64,000 nt of DNA from Neobacillus drentensis (GTDB taxonomy: Bacteria; Bacillota; Bacilli; Bacillales; Cytobacillaceae). Where the stretch lies: assembly GCF_021560175.1 (NCBI RefSeq), contig NZ_CP091110.1:1354001-1418000 (forward strand), given 5' to 3'. Made by a program: the position numbers and the translations under genes. The notes beneath the pieces are model-generated. The model was not told where the DNA came from, ran no database searches, and saw nothing but the letters and a program-made list of their open reading frames with translations. Positions 26,086-36,237 of this stretch are shown piece after piece (within the stretch, counting starts at the first letter, position 1; the number at the start of each line of letters is the position of its first letter).

Positions 26086-28089
26086 TTGGGCAAAAAGTTA
26101 TATCACGGGGCAGCGTATTATCCTGAGCTATGGGATGAAAATGTAATGAATGAAGACATTGAAATGATGAAACAAACGGGGATTAATGCAGTAAGAATAG
26201 GTGAGTTTGCTTGGTCCAGCATGGAGCCGAACGAAGGCCAGTTTGATTTATCTTTTTTTATGAATGTAATTACTAAACTCTATGAAAATGGAATTGAGAC
26301 CATCATGTGCACACCGACTCCGACACCGCCAATCTGGTTTACGGACGGCCATCCGGAACGAATGTATGTCGAGCGGGACGGTCGAGTGATGGGACATGGC
26401 TCAAGACAGCATGCCTGCACCAACCATCCCTATTTTCGCGAAAGAGCAGCTCTGATTACCGAACATATTGCAAAAACAGTGGGAAGTCTGCCAGGTGTGA
26501 TTGGCTGGCAGATTGATAATGAATTTAAATGCCATGTTAGTGAATGTATGTGCACTGCATGTAAAGAATTGTGGCATCATTGGTTAAAAGAGCGTTATGG
26601 GACAGTCGAAGAGCTAAATGAAACATGGGGTACACAAATATGGAGTGAATATTACCACAGCTTTGAACAAGTACCGCAGCCAGGGAATGCACCATTTTTA
26701 CATAATTCATCATTGAGTACCATGTACCAATTATTCTCAATGGAAAAAATTGCGGAGTTCTGCGATGAGCAGGCAGCGATTATTAGAAAATATTCAGCTG
26801 CACCGATTACCCATAACAGTTCCGTTATGTTTAGTGTAGATAATGAGAGACTCTTTAAAAACCTTGACTTTGCCTCTTTTGATACCTATGCAACCATTGA
26901 TAATTTCCCTGCTTATCTCATTAACAGCGATTTGTGGCGGAACTTTAAAAAAGGCAAAGATTTTTGGGTAATGGAGACCAGTACTTCCTATGCAGCATCG
27001 CTCGAAAGCTATGCAAGCCCGCATCCCAATGGATATTTAAAGGCCGAGGCAGCAGCAGCTTATGCATTAGGGGCCGAAGGATTTTCGTATTGGTTGTGGA
27101 GACAACAGCGTGCGGGCTGTGAACAGCCGCATGGTTCTGTTATAAGTGCGTGGGGAAAACCAACAGTCGGCTATGCCAATGTGCTGGAAGTTGAGAAGAT
27201 GAGAAAGGAAATCGAACCGATTATCCTAGCGACTAGACCGAGTCAAGCTGAATTGGCCATCACCTATTCTGACCGGGCAAAGGCATTTTTGAAAACGGAA
27301 CCACATCGTGGGTTAAATCATCGCTCTTTAGTAACAGATTTTTATGAAAAAGTATTATCCATGGGGATACACCGCGACCTTATTCCTGAAGGGGCAAGCC
27401 TTGAGGGATATAAAATATTATTGACACCGTTTATCCCTTATGTGTCAACAAAGTTTCTAGTTCGTGCGACGCAATTTGTTGAAAATGGCGGGGTCTGGAT
27501 CGCAGGTCCATTAACGGGAGGAAGGACTGAGTCACATACGGTCCATACCGATCGAGCTTTGGGGGAACTTGAGAATACCGCTGGTGTGGAGGTTTTATTT
27601 ACTTACCCTATGGATAACAGCGGAACCATCGGCCGTGCCTTCGATGTATCTGCACCGCTTGGAATGTGGAGTTCAGTATTCGAATACAACCAAGAAACGT
27701 CGGTTGGCTTGATTGAAGAAGGACTTTCCGAAGGAAAATCCTTTATTACCGAGCATCGTCTTGGGGCGGGCAAAATGGTCATGCTTGGTTCCATGCCACA
27801 AGGGGCGGAAGGATCCTTAATGTTACAGAAACTCGTGGATCATTATTCACGAGAAGCGAATTTATCACTTAGAACAGATGTAACAAAAGGAACCATTGTG
27901 GCTCCGAGACAAGGTGAAGGATATTCTGTTTGGTTTGTGATAAACATGGACGGTAATGGTGGAAGCGTTACCTTGCCAATAGAAGGAATTGATTTACAGA
28001 CAAATCGCAAAGTTAGCCCGGGAAAACTTGAAATTGGCAAATTTGAATATAGAGTGATTCGTATGAATGATAAGGGGTGTGTTAAATGA
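26086..28089 (+). CDS. yesZ: Beta-galactosidase, GH42 (YesZ type)
   Basis: Removes beta-linked galactose from RG-I side-chain fragments in the cytoplasm. 667 aa, matching YesZ (663). The acid/base Glu is in [11 protein letters not shown] (about 146) and the nucleophile Glu in [11 protein letters not shown] (about 301). A Cys cluster ([14 protein letters not shown]) matches the zinc site of many GH42 enzymes. The trimerisation domain (about 385-590) and C-terminal beta domain follow. TTG start with TGAGGTGAAG upstream. The stop overlaps the next start (ATGA), coupling it to rhaM. Confidence 0.93.
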   Translation: MGKKLYHGAAYYPELWDENVMNEDIEMMKQTGINAVRIGEFAWSSMEPNEGQFDLSFFMNVITKLYENGIETIMCTPTPTPPIWFTDGHPERMYVERDGRVMGHGSRQHACTNHPYFRERAALITEHIAKTVGSLPGVIGWQIDNEFKCHVSECMCTACKELWHHWLKERYGTVEELNETWGTQIWSEYYHSFEQVPQPGNAPFLHNSSLSTMYQLFSMEKIAEFCDEQAAIIRKYSAAPITHNSSVMFSVDNERLFKNLDFASFDTYATIDNFPAYLINSDLWRNFKKGKDFWVMETSTSYAASLESYASPHPNGYLKAEAAAAYALGAEGFSYWLWRQQRAGCEQPHGSVISAWGKPTVGYANVLEVEKMRKEIEPIILATRPSQAELAITYSDRAKAFLKTEPHRGLNHRSLVTDFYEKVLSMGIHRDLIPEGASLEGYKILLTPFIPYVSTKFLVRATQFVENGGVWIAGPLTGGRTESHTVHTDRALGELENTAGVEVLFTYPMDNSGTIGRAFDVSAPLGMWSSVFEYNQETSVGLIEEGLSEGKSFITEHRLGAGKMVMLGSMPQGAEGSLMLQKLVDHYSREANLSLRTDVTKGTIVAPRQGEGYSVWFVINMDGNGGSVTLPIEGIDLQTNRKVSPGKLEIGKFEYRVIRMNDKGCVK

Positions 28090-28400
28090 TTCGGAAAGCA
28101 ACAGTCATGAAAGTGTTTGAAGGATTTCACGAAGAATACAAGAAACGCCATGATGAAATATGGCCTGAGCTGGCACAAGAATTAAAAAATCACGGAGCCC
28201 ATCATTACTCAATTTTTCTTGATGAAAAAACAAATAATCTGTTTGCCTATGTTGAAATCGAAAGTGAAGAAAAATGGAATGCGATGGCACAGACCGAAGT
28301 TTGCCAGAAATGGTGGGCCTATATGAAAGATATTATGGAAACCACCCCAGATAATAGTCCAGTAGCAATTGAATTAAGGCAGGTATTTTATTTAGATTAG
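28086..28400 (+). CDS. rhaM: L-rhamnose mutarotase
   Basis: Interconverts alpha and beta anomers of L-rhamnose so that the isomerase can use it. 104 aa, the usual size. Family features are [39 protein letters not shown] with the active-site His, [13 protein letters not shown] and [14 protein letters not shown]. It starts in the GH42 stop. It shows that rhamnose is released by this locus, although rhaA/B/D are not in the window. Confidence 0.93.
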   Translation: MIRKATVMKVFEGFHEEYKKRHDEIWPELAQELKNHGAHHYSIFLDEKTNNLFAYVEIESEEKWNAMAQTEVCQKWWAYMKDIMETTPDNSPVAIELRQVFYLD

Positions 28401-28419
28401 TAGAAACGAGGTATGGAGT

Positions 28420-29616
28420 ATGGGAAAGGGAACAAAATGGCCATCTGAAATGAAGGAATTTCAAGATCCGATTACGGGAGCATGTATTACACAATTAACA
28501 GATTACTTGGCTCATAGTTATCATCTGTATTTTACCAATAATGGCTGGTATGATAACGGTTCTAAACTTTTAATTTGTTCGGACCGTGGTAACGGCACTA
28601 ACCTTTTTAGTTTGGACCTGAAGAACGGAGAATTAACACAAATTACCGACCTAGATAAAAACGTTTCCAAGGGAATACAAGGAACCTATATCAATCCTGT
28701 CAAAAATGAAGCGTACTTTACCTATGGGAAATCGATTATCGCGATCGATCTAGATTCATTTGAAGAAAAAGTGATCTTTACGTTGCTACAAGGATATCAC
28801 TTTAGTAATCTAAGCTGTACTTCTGATGGGAAGCACCTATGTTTTGGACTCTCTGAAGACTTATCCAAAACCATTAATAGTAATTTATCAGGCGGATATG
28901 TTGGTTTTGAAGAAACCGAAGCAGCACGACCGCACTGTCAAATCTGTTTACTCTCTTTTGAAACAGGAGAAACAAAAGTAATTCATGAAGAAAAACGGTG
29001 GATTGGCCATGTCAATGCTTCACCAACACAGCCGCATCTAATTACCTTCTGTCATGAAGGACCATGGGAAAAAGTGGACCATCGGATATGGGTATTGAAT
29101 ATTAATACCGGTGATGTCTGGAAAATAAGAGAGGGAGAACCAAACCAATATGCGGGACATGAGTATTGGCATGCGGACGGTCTGCATATTGGATACCATG
29201 GCTTCACCGAATCATTGGACCGAAAAGATGGAAAATTCCTTGGGTATGCTAAATATGATAATTCTGTTTTTGAAGAATTTGAATTTCCCTATCAAAACAT
29301 GCATATCCATTCCAATGATTCCACCTACATTGTAGGGGATGGACAACAATCAAGTGCCTACCATGGTGAAAGGTATCAGGATTGTATTTTCTTATGGAAA
29401 AAAACAAATGAGGGAATGGAAGGACCGCGGATTTTATGTAAGCATCGAGGAAGCTTTCAAATACAACAAGTCCATGTCCATCCTCGGTATACTCCCGATG
29501 GAACAAAAATATTATTTACAAGTGATCGCACCGGATACGGGAATATCTATCTAGTGGACGTTCCTGATTTTGAAAACCTCCCTAAGCATATAGAAGGACA
29601 ATTGATAAAAAAATAA
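28420..29616 (+). CDS. Oligogalacturonate lyase, PL22
   Basis: Splits digalacturonate and its unsaturated form to 5-keto-4-deoxyuronate in the cytoplasm, feeding KduI. The seven-bladed propeller begins GKGTKWPSEMKEFQDPITGACITQLT. HVNASPTQPHLITFCHEGPWEKV carries the His expected as base. QQVHVHPRYTPDGTKI supplies the Gln-x2-His-x-His metal-ligand pattern of the family. 398 aa is usual. It shows that homogalacturonan fragments, not only RG-I, are used. ATG follows ACGAGG-type site. Last gene before a terminator. Confidence 0.88.
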   Translation: MGKGTKWPSEMKEFQDPITGACITQLTDYLAHSYHLYFTNNGWYDNGSKLLICSDRGNGTNLFSLDLKNGELTQITDLDKNVSKGIQGTYINPVKNEAYFTYGKSIIAIDLDSFEEKVIFTLLQGYHFSNLSCTSDGKHLCFGLSEDLSKTINSNLSGGYVGFEETEAARPHCQICLLSFETGETKVIHEEKRWIGHVNASPTQPHLITFCHEGPWEKVDHRIWVLNINTGDVWKIREGEPNQYAGHEYWHADGLHIGYHGFTESLDRKDGKFLGYAKYDNSVFEEFEFPYQNMHIHSNDSTYIVGDGQQSSAYHGERYQDCIFLWKKTNEGMEGPRILCKHRGSFQIQQVHVHPRYTPDGTKILFTSDRTGYGNIYLVDVPDFENLPKHIEGQLIKK

Positions 29617-29628
29617 TAAAACTTGAAA

Positions 29629-29660
29629 AAACAGGCAAAATAAATGCCTGTTTTTTATTT
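29629..29660 (+). terminator. Terminator after PL22
   Basis: AAACAGGCA and TGCCTGTTT stem with a 7-base loop and a T6 run. Confidence 0.85.
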
Positions 29661-29669
29661 TTGTTAATA

Positions 29670-29756
29670 GGCAAAAATGTCTTAGAAGAGAAAAAAGGGC
29701 TAAATGGGTGTACGCAAAAATTGAACGTTGAAGGAAAGTGAAAGACTGACAATAAT
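29670..29756 (+). promoter_or_regulatory. Operator-like motif and promoter of yetA
   Basis: GCAAAAATGTCTTA starts at 29671 and GCAAAAATTG at 29714, 43 bases (about four turns) apart. The likely promoter is TTGAAG (29728-29733), 17 bases, AATAAT (29751-29756). Confidence 0.5.
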
Positions 29757-29798
29757 AGGATTGTAGAACATAAAACCAGCCAGTGGGAGAGTGGGACT

Positions 29799-32381
29799 GT
29801 GAAATTACATTGGTTAAACAAAAGGCCGAAGAATCCTACAGGAATTTCTTGGGGAATTCCTTGGGAAAGAGGGGCATTAAAAAGGGAAGAAACCATCTGT
29901 CTCCAGAGCAGCAGCGGTAAAAAAAGTCCGTTGCAAACTTGGCCAATGGCTTTTTGGCCAGATGGGAGTGTGAAGTGGACAGGGCATGCCGCTGTACTTC
30001 GGGGTGATGAAGATATATATGAAGTGTCGCTTAGTGAACATGTAAATTCTGACAGTATCTTGCAGGTTAGGGAAAATAAACATACTATTGAAATCGATAC
30101 TTGTAAACTATTATTCTCTATTAATAAACAGGGGAACAAGATTATTAATTTTGTAAAAAGAGGCACAAAAACAGTTGCGTTTGAAGGTAAGTTAAACTCG
30201 ACTAAAGAGACTCGCACTAAGGAAAACGGGATTAATGTCATCCGCGAAGAACCATTTGAAGGCATTATCAACCATGTGGAAATTGAGCAAAAGGGTCCTT
30301 TAAGAGCTGTTATTAAAATGGAAGGAACCCATCAGGCAAAATCGGGAACAGGTACATTACTTCCGTTTGAATTAAGGCTTTACTTTTATGCAAACACTGA
30401 ATCCGTGCGTATGGTCCATACCCTGTTCTACGATGGCGATCCCGAAAAGGATTTTATCAAAGGTGTAGGCTTAGAATTATCAGTTCCACTAGCAGGGCAA
30501 GCGTGGAATCGTAATGTCCGTTTTTTAGGAGATGAGGGGATCTATTCGGAAGCATCCCAGCTTCTACTAACGAGAAGACACAGAAATGTGGATGGCTTGT
30601 TTCAAAAACAAATAGCGGGTGAAATTGTTAGACTAACAGAAGAAAAACACGCTCAATTAGTAGACCATGCCAAACAAAATGCCATTTGGAATGATTTCAA
30701 ACTTCAGCAGGATTCAGCAGACCATTATCGAATCATCAAACGGACAAAAGAGTCCTCTGCCTGGGTGGAATCCACTCACGGTACTAGAGCAAAGGGTTTG
30801 CTTTATATTGGTGGAGAGGATCATGGAATCGCTGTCGGGATAAAGAATTTTTGGCAAAAGTTCCCCTCAGCATTGGAAGTTAATGACTTAAATAAGTCCG
30901 AAGCAAAGCTGAAAGCCTGGTTTTGGTCACCAGATGCCGGGGCAATGGACCTGCGGCATTATAATAATGAAACACATGTGGTCAGTGCTTATGAGGGTTT
31001 TGATGAAATGCGTTCCACTCCGGTTGGAATTGCTAATACCAGTGATATCTTTTTACAATTTTATTCTGATTCACCTTCAAATGAAGAGTTAGTAAGTCAA
31101 ATAGAAGAATGGCAAGCACCTATGTTATTAGTATGTGAACCAGAATACTACCATCATACAAAAGCATCAGGTGTATGGAGCCTAGAGGATCGAAGCACCC
31201 CAATGAAAGCCCATTTAGAAGAACAGCTTGATAGGGCCTTTGATTTTTATAAGAAGGAAATCGAACAGCGAAGATGGTATGGTTATTGGAATTATGGTGA
31301 CGTCATGCATACCTACGATCCCGTCCGTCACCAATGGATGTATGATATCGGAGGCTTTGCTTGGCAAAATACCGAGCTCGTGCCAAATATTTGGCTCTGG
31401 TATTCCTTTTTACGGTCAGGACGAGAAGACGTGTTTATTATGGCAGAGGCAATGACAAGACATACCAGTGAAGTGGATTGCTACCACTTTGGTGAATATG
31501 CCGGGTTAGGTTCCCGCCATAACGTCGTCCATTGGGGCTGTGGCTGTAAAGAAGCGCGAGTTAGTATGGCGGGATTACATAAATACTATTATTTCTTAAC
31601 AACTGATGAAAGAGTAAGAGATTTACTCACAGAAGTAAAAGATGCTGACCAAGCATTAGCCAATCTTGATCCTATGAGAGAATTTTATTCAACCGAACAA
31701 TTCCCGACACACGCCCGTGTTGGTCCAGATTGGGCTGCCTTTTGTTCCAATTGGTTATCAGAATGGGAACGAACAGAAAATCAAACGTACAAAGAAAAAA
31801 TTATGACTGGCATGAATACATTAAAAAATTTGCCGTTCCGGTTGTTATCGGGTCCGACTTTCGGATATGACCCAAAAACAAGCAATCTTCTTCATATGGG
31901 TGATGGAAATGAAGGAGGCTATCACATGGTGATTGCTTTCGGGGGTCCTCAGGCGTGGATGGAACTCGCACAGGTCCTCGGCGATTCAGAGTGGCAGGAT
32001 ATGTTGGCCGAATTTGGCGAATTTTACGTTCAAAGTAATGAAGAAAAATTAGCTAGAAGTAATGGGATCCTTCACAATAAATTATTTAGTCTGCCAATGC
32101 TTGCTTCTGGAATGGTTGCTTACGCTGCGGCAAGGAAAAAAGATAAAAACCTAGCCAAAAAAGCTTGGAATCTACTATTAAATGAAGAAATCAGTCAAAT
32201 GGTGCTGCCAATCATAGAGGAAGAGGTCCAAAGTTGGAGGAAGATTACTGAAGTTCCAAGTATAACGACGAATACTACATCTCAATGGTGTCTAAATACG
32301 ATTGTAGCTTTGGAGTTAATTGGTGAATACCTGCCAAATGATAAATCCAAGAAAGTATTAGTCCAACAAGAAAGTGTTTAA
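29799..32381 (+). CDS. yetA: YetA, exo-rhamnogalacturonan lyase family (PL26-like)
   Basis: An 860-aa protein matching YetA (857) in length, start and locus. The N-terminal beta domain (KLHWLNKRPKNPTGISWGIPWERG, with ARLY-type LRLYFYANTESVRMVHTLFYDGD near 200) corresponds to the RIFT-barrel of PL26 exo-rhamnogalacturonan lyases. The middle is an (alpha/alpha) toroid (about 440-720) with WYGYWNYGDVMHTYDP, HHT-like HTSEVDCYHFGEYAGLGSRHNVVHWGCGCKEAR and GDGNEGGYHMV. No signal peptide, so it acts on imported oligomers. Its likely role is release of unsaturated terminal units, overlapping YesX. It has its own promoter and terminator. Confidence 0.8.
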   Translation: MKLHWLNKRPKNPTGISWGIPWERGALKREETICLQSSSGKKSPLQTWPMAFWPDGSVKWTGHAAVLRGDEDIYEVSLSEHVNSDSILQVRENKHTIEIDTCKLLFSINKQGNKIINFVKRGTKTVAFEGKLNSTKETRTKENGINVIREEPFEGIINHVEIEQKGPLRAVIKMEGTHQAKSGTGTLLPFELRLYFYANTESVRMVHTLFYDGDPEKDFIKGVGLELSVPLAGQAWNRNVRFLGDEGIYSEASQLLLTRRHRNVDGLFQKQIAGEIVRLTEEKHAQLVDHAKQNAIWNDFKLQQDSADHYRIIKRTKESSAWVESTHGTRAKGLLYIGGEDHGIAVGIKNFWQKFPSALEVNDLNKSEAKLKAWFWSPDAGAMDLRHYNNETHVVSAYEGFDEMRSTPVGIANTSDIFLQFYSDSPSNEELVSQIEEWQAPMLLVCEPEYYHHTKASGVWSLEDRSTPMKAHLEEQLDRAFDFYKKEIEQRRWYGYWNYGDVMHTYDPVRHQWMYDIGGFAWQNTELVPNIWLWYSFLRSGREDVFIMAEAMTRHTSEVDCYHFGEYAGLGSRHNVVHWGCGCKEARVSMAGLHKYYYFLTTDERVRDLLTEVKDADQALANLDPMREFYSTEQFPTHARVGPDWAAFCSNWLSEWERTENQTYKEKIMTGMNTLKNLPFRLLSGPTFGYDPKTSNLLHMGDGNEGGYHMVIAFGGPQAWMELAQVLGDSEWQDMLAEFGEFYVQSNEEKLARSNGILHNKLFSLPMLASGMVAYAAARKKDKNLAKKAWNLLLNEEISQMVLPIIEEEVQSWRKITEVPSITTNTTSQWCLNTIVALELIGEYLPNDKSKKVLVQQESV

Positions 32382-32386
32382 AGGTG

Positions 32387-32415
32387 AAAAAACCTTATTA
32401 GATCAAGGTTTTTAT
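32387..32415 (+). terminator. Terminator after yetA
   Basis: AAAAACCTT and AAGGTTTTT arms with a 9-base loop and a T-rich tail. Confidence 0.75.
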
Positions 32416-32418
32416 TAA

Positions 32419-32459
32419 GACAAAAAAATGTAGTTGTCTGAAAAATGAAAGCGGTTTAA
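32419..32459 (+). promoter_or_regulatory. Operator-like motif and cre-like site upstream of the LplA-like gene
   Basis: ACAAAAAAATGTAG (from 32420) resembles the regulon motif. TGAAAGCGGTTTAA (32446-32459) matches the cre consensus at 13 of 14 positions. Both lie 110-150 bases before the gene. Confidence 0.4.
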
Positions 32460-32570
32460 ATTCAATGTATAGCACGACACAATTATTGGACTACTGATCA
32501 AAATAGTATGAACGGTAATTGGAAAAGGCAAATGAGGAAAACTAATAAATTTATTATTGGGGGTACCAAA

Positions 32571-34091
32571 ATGAAAAAAGGTAAAAAGCTTAGTAAAAAG
32601 GTAGCAATTCCAGCACTTTCAGCCATGCTGCTTTCTTCGCTTGTAGCATGCAGTAATACTGATAAGACATCGAGTGAAGCTAGTAATAATAAAGACGGTA
32701 AATTAAATATTTCGATTATGACGACAGCGTTTTCGGCTACGCCGCCTACTAGTAACAGTCCGGCCCTTAAGGCGCTTGAAAAGTATACGAAATCTAATAT
32801 TACTATAAATTATGTTCTGAATTCGGTTTATTCAGATAAGTTAAATGTAACTTTAGCCTCTGGCAAGCTTCCGACGATCATGATGATTCCTGATAAAATC
32901 CCAAGTTTTGTTAGCGCTGTCCGTAATGGAGCATTTTGGGACCTAACCCCTTATTTAAAAGATTATCCAAATTTAAGTAAGGCCAATGAAGTTACCTTAC
33001 AAAATAGTGAAATTGATGGGAAGGTATATGGGGTTTATCGGGCCCGCCCACTTGGAAGAAACGGAATCTATTTCCGCCAGGATTGGTTGAAAAAGTTGGG
33101 ATTACAAGAGCCTAAAACAATAGACGATTTTTATAATGTTTTAAAAGGATTCACAAACAATGACCCAGATGGGGATGGTAAAAAAGATACGTACGGAATG
33201 GTTATTTCAAAATTTTCCGGTCCGTTCGATGTAATGCAAACATGGTTTGGTGCTCCAAATAAATTTGGCTTGACAGATGATGGCAAGCTTCAACCAGATT
33301 TTATGACACCAGAATATATGAATGCATTAAAATTCTTTAAGAAATTGTATGATGAAAAATTGATCAACCAGGATTTTGCGGTAATGGATTCTGGACAATG
33401 GGATGTTCCATTCCAGAAAGGACAAGCCGGAGCCATTGTTAACGTATTAGACCAAGCTCATCGTAATCAGACTGCTATGGAAAAAATTGATCCAAATTTA
33501 AAAGATGCTGTTGGTGTAATGGGAGCAGTCTCAGGACCGGAAGGACTTCATAATCTGCCAACTGCGGGTTATAGCGGCATGCTGGCAATTCCAAAATCAA
33601 GTGTAAAAACGGAAGCACAATTAAAACAAGTATTATCTTTTATTGATAAGCTGAATAATGAACCGGCTCAAACAATCGCCTATGCAGGTGTTGAGGGACG
33701 TCATTATAAGATGGAAAATAACAATATCGTTCCTCTTTTTACAGCGCAAGACCCAGAGGCTACTGAATATACAGACTTAAACCAATTCATACCAGGGATT
33801 CCTGTAAGTAATTTCAAACATCCAGAGTATACACCGCTCCAAGTAAAAGAAAATGAAATCATGAAACAGAATGAAGAAATTGTTGTTCCAAATCCTGCGG
33901 CTTCCTTGATCTCTGATGTATACGCGCAAAAAGGACAACAGTTAGACAACATCATCAATGACGCTCGTATAAAATATATTGTTGGCCAAATTGATGATAA
34001 AGGATTTAAAGATGCCATTAAATTATGGCGCACTTCTGGCGGAGACGATTATGTTGCAGAAATAAATAAATTATACAAAGAAAACAAGTAA
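32571..34091 (+). CDS. Oligosaccharide ABC transporter substrate-binding lipoprotein, LplA/YtcQ type
   Basis: Captures sugar oligomers at the membrane surface for import. 506 aa. The lipoprotein signal is KKLSKKVAIPALSAMLLSSLVAC with lipobox L-V-A-C at about residue 27. The mature part has the large family-1 binding-protein fold typical of LplA/YtcQ (for example TLASGKLPTIMMIP, FRQDWLKKLGLQEPKTIDDFY, NDPDGDGKKDTYGM). The ATG at 32571 follows GGGGGT; an upstream frame to 32508 lacks a signal-peptide logic. Next to two permeases and with no ATPase gene, as is normal for MsmX-dependent importers. Confidence 0.9.
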   Translation: MKKGKKLSKKVAIPALSAMLLSSLVACSNTDKTSSEASNNKDGKLNISIMTTAFSATPPTSNSPALKALEKYTKSNITINYVLNSVYSDKLNVTLASGKLPTIMMIPDKIPSFVSAVRNGAFWDLTPYLKDYPNLSKANEVTLQNSEIDGKVYGVYRARPLGRNGIYFRQDWLKKLGLQEPKTIDDFYNVLKGFTNNDPDGDGKKDTYGMVISKFSGPFDVMQTWFGAPNKFGLTDDGKLQPDFMTPEYMNALKFFKKLYDEKLINQDFAVMDSGQWDVPFQKGQAGAIVNVLDQAHRNQTAMEKIDPNLKDAVGVMGAVSGPEGLHNLPTAGYSGMLAIPKSSVKTEAQLKQVLSFIDKLNNEPAQTIAYAGVEGRHYKMENNNIVPLFTAQDPEATEYTDLNQFIPGIPVSNFKHPEYTPLQVKENEIMKQNEEIVVPNPAASLISDVYAQKGQQLDNIINDARIKYIVGQIDDKGFKDAIKLWRTSGGDDYVAEINKLYKENK

Positions 34092-34104
34092 TCATTGAGT
34101 TAAA

Positions 34105-34130
34105 AACAGGCAGTTTTCGAACTGCCTGTT
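34105..34130 (+). promoter_or_regulatory. Perfect 11-bp stem with TTCG tetraloop between binding-protein and permease genes
   Basis: AACAGGCAGTT-TTCG-AACTGCCTGTT, followed by CTAGC rather than a T run. It is therefore not a classical terminator. It more likely protects the upstream mRNA 3' end and lets the binding protein be made in excess of the permeases. A similar element lies at 53926-53957. Confidence 0.7.
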
Positions 34131-34175
34131 CTAGCAAATGAAATAAAAACATAGAAGGAAAGGAGAAAATCAATA

Positions 34176-35159
34176 ATGGAAAAAATAGGTGTGCAAGTTG
34201 CTGAAACGGACATATCACAACCGGCAATCGGATCAAAAACGAAAATAAAGTCAGAGCTTTCTCCGATTCAACGAATTATTAGAGATAAATGGCTCTATAT
34301 CCTGCTGCTTCCGGGGTTGATATATTTTATTGTATTTAAGTACCTTCCGATGTGGGGCATTGTGATAGCCTTCCAAGATTATTCGCCTTTTACGGGAGTG
34401 CTTGGAAGTAAATGGGTTGGATTTGATAACTTTATAGACTTCTTTAAAAATCCGGATTTCTTTCGACTATTAAAAAATACGGCGATCTTTGCAGTGTTAA
34501 ACTTGGTATTTTTCTTTCCGGCACCGATTATTTTATCAATCCTGTTGAATGAATTACGGGTTGATTCGTATAAGAGAGTTATGCAAACGTTTATTTATGT
34601 ACCTCACTTTATGTCATGGGTAATCATTGCGAGTATAACGTATATCTTTTTTACGACAAGCGGTGGCATTGTAAATGAAATTGTCTCCCATATTTACGGG
34701 AAACCGATTGATTTTCTATCATCACCTAGTTGGTTCCGCCCATTAATGATGCTGCAAATTATTTGGAAAGAGACGGGCTGGGGAACGGTTATCTTCTTAG
34801 CTGCACTTACATCTGTTGATAAAGAACAGTATGAAGCGGCAATTGTTGACGGTGCAGGAAGATTTAGACGATTATGGCATGTCACTCTGCCTGCCATTAG
34901 AAGTACCATCATCGTTATGCTTATCCTGCAACTTGGCCGTTTTCTGGACACTGGCTTCCAACAAATTTATTTGATGTCCAATTCATTAAACCGTGGGGTT
35001 GCTGATGTATTTGATACGTATGTTTATTTTGTTGGGATTACACAGGGGGCGTATAGCTATAGTACGGCTGTTGGGCTCTTTAAGTCTGTTATTGGAATCA
35101 TTCTTGTTTTAGGCTCAAACAAATTAGCCAAGAAAATGGGAGAGGAAGGAATCTTTTAA
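34176..35159 (+). CDS. ABC transporter permease, LplB/YteP type
   Basis: Membrane component of the oligosaccharide importer, 327 aa. After a soluble leader of about 40 residues there are six membrane segments beginning WLYILLLPGLIYFIVFKYLPMWG. The EAA loop EQYEAAIVDGAGRFRRLWHVTLP contacts the ATPase (about 222-244). GGAAAGGAG lies upstream of the ATG. It pairs with the downstream LplC-like permease, 27 bases away. Confidence 0.92.
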   Translation: MEKIGVQVAETDISQPAIGSKTKIKSELSPIQRIIRDKWLYILLLPGLIYFIVFKYLPMWGIVIAFQDYSPFTGVLGSKWVGFDNFIDFFKNPDFFRLLKNTAIFAVLNLVFFFPAPIILSILLNELRVDSYKRVMQTFIYVPHFMSWVIIASITYIFFTTSGGIVNEIVSHIYGKPIDFLSSPSWFRPLMMLQIIWKETGWGTVIFLAALTSVDKEQYEAAIVDGAGRFRRLWHVTLPAIRSTIIVMLILQLGRFLDTGFQQIYLMSNSLNRGVADVFDTYVYFVGITQGAYSYSTAVGLFKSVIGIILVLGSNKLAKKMGEEGIF

Positions 35160-35186
35160 TGTTCAATGTTCAAGGAGGTGCAGAAT

Positions 35187-36077
35187 ATGGCAAATCTTAA
35201 AATGCATAATACACGTGGCGGGCGCATATTTGATGGCTTTAACGTTGTTATTTTAGCCATCATCGGGATTATTATGATTCTGCCATTTCTTTATATAATC
35301 GCAGGATCGTTTGCTACAGAGGCTGAGTTAACGAGGAGAAACTTTTTTATCTGGCCGGAAACGTTTACGCTGAGTGCCTATAAATATATTTTCTCAACTG
35401 CAACATTCTCGCGCAGCATTCTAGTGTCGATAGGTGTGACCTTAGTTGGTACACTGGTTTGTCTATTCTTTACATTTACCATGGCTTACCCCTTATCGAG
35501 AAAGAAATTATTCGGACGCAACTTATTTATGAATATGATTGTTTTTTCGATGTTATTCAGCGGGGGAATGATCCCAACGTATATTGTAGTAAAATCACTG
35601 GGATTGTTAGATTCCTATTGGTCATTAATCTTACCAGGTGCAATCAATCCATTTAATTTAATCATTGTCAAAACTTTCTTTCAAGGTATTCCTAATGAAT
35701 TGGAAGAAGCAGCGAAGATTGATGGTTGTACAGAAATGGGGATTTTTTGGAGAATTATCTTACCATTGTCGAAACCAGTCCTTGCTACATTTGCTTTGTT
35801 TTACGCTGTCGGGATTTGGAACGATTTCTTTCATGCCCTATTGTATATTAGTGACAACACCAAGTGGCCAGTCCAAGTACTGCTCCAACAAATTATTATT
35901 CTTTCGCAAGGAAATCTTACTGATGCCGCTTCTCAAGGAGCAGCTTATGTTGAGCCTCCTGCACAATCATTAAAATTAGCAGTTGTGGTTGTAGCTACTT
36001 TGCCAATATTAATTGTTTATCCATTCCTGCAAAAACACTTTGCTAAGGGGATGCTATTGGGGTCAGTCAAAGGATAA
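35187..36077 (+). CDS. ABC transporter permease, LplC/YtcP type
   Basis: Second permease of the importer, 296 aa, six membrane segments. The EAA loop is ELEEAAKIDGCTEMGIFWRIILP, and the C-terminal KHFAKGMLLGSVKG is the typical LplC/MalG-type ending. ATG at 35187 is preceded by AAGGAGGTG. Last gene of the unit, followed by a terminator. Confidence 0.92.
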   Translation: MANLKMHNTRGGRIFDGFNVVILAIIGIIMILPFLYIIAGSFATEAELTRRNFFIWPETFTLSAYKYIFSTATFSRSILVSIGVTLVGTLVCLFFTFTMAYPLSRKKLFGRNLFMNMIVFSMLFSGGMIPTYIVVKSLGLLDSYWSLILPGAINPFNLIIVKTFFQGIPNELEEAAKIDGCTEMGIFWRIILPLSKPVLATFALFYAVGIWNDFFHALLYISDNTKWPVQVLLQQIIILSQGNLTDAASQGAAYVEPPAQSLKLAVVVVATLPILIVYPFLQKHFAKGMLLGSVKG

Positions 36078-36105
36078 TGTTAAACATTTTAATCTTAAGA
36101 GTGCA

Positions 36106-36140
36106 GGCGGTGAGATGACTGATAATCACCGTCTTTTTTT
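36106..36140 (+). terminator. Terminator after the LplABC-like operon
   Basis: GGCGGTGA and TCACCGTC pair around an 11-base loop and are followed by T7. Confidence 0.85.
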
Positions 36141-36185
36141 CCGACTTTATATACAGAAAGAATAAAAGCACTAATCTGGGAGATT

Positions 36186-36199
36186 ACCAAAATGTAGAA
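36186..36199 (+). promoter_or_regulatory. Variant operator motif upstream of the GH106-like gene
   Basis: ACCAAAATGTAGAAC resembles the GCAAAAATGT motif, with one A fewer, 50 bases before the start codon. Confidence 0.3.
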
Positions 36200-36237
36200 C
36201 TGTCTGTAGTATATTATCAAAAATTGAAGGTGAGCAA

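Noticed and set aside
29582..30271. 229-codon minus-strand frame opposite the start of yetA
   Set aside because: Antisense to yetA and running through the PL22 terminator; low-complexity hydrophobic translation typical of a shadow.
36217..36232. Second half-site (TCAAAAATTGAAGG) upstream of the GH106-like gene
   Set aside because: It includes the gene's ribosome site, so its resemblance to the 29714 half-site is probably incidental.
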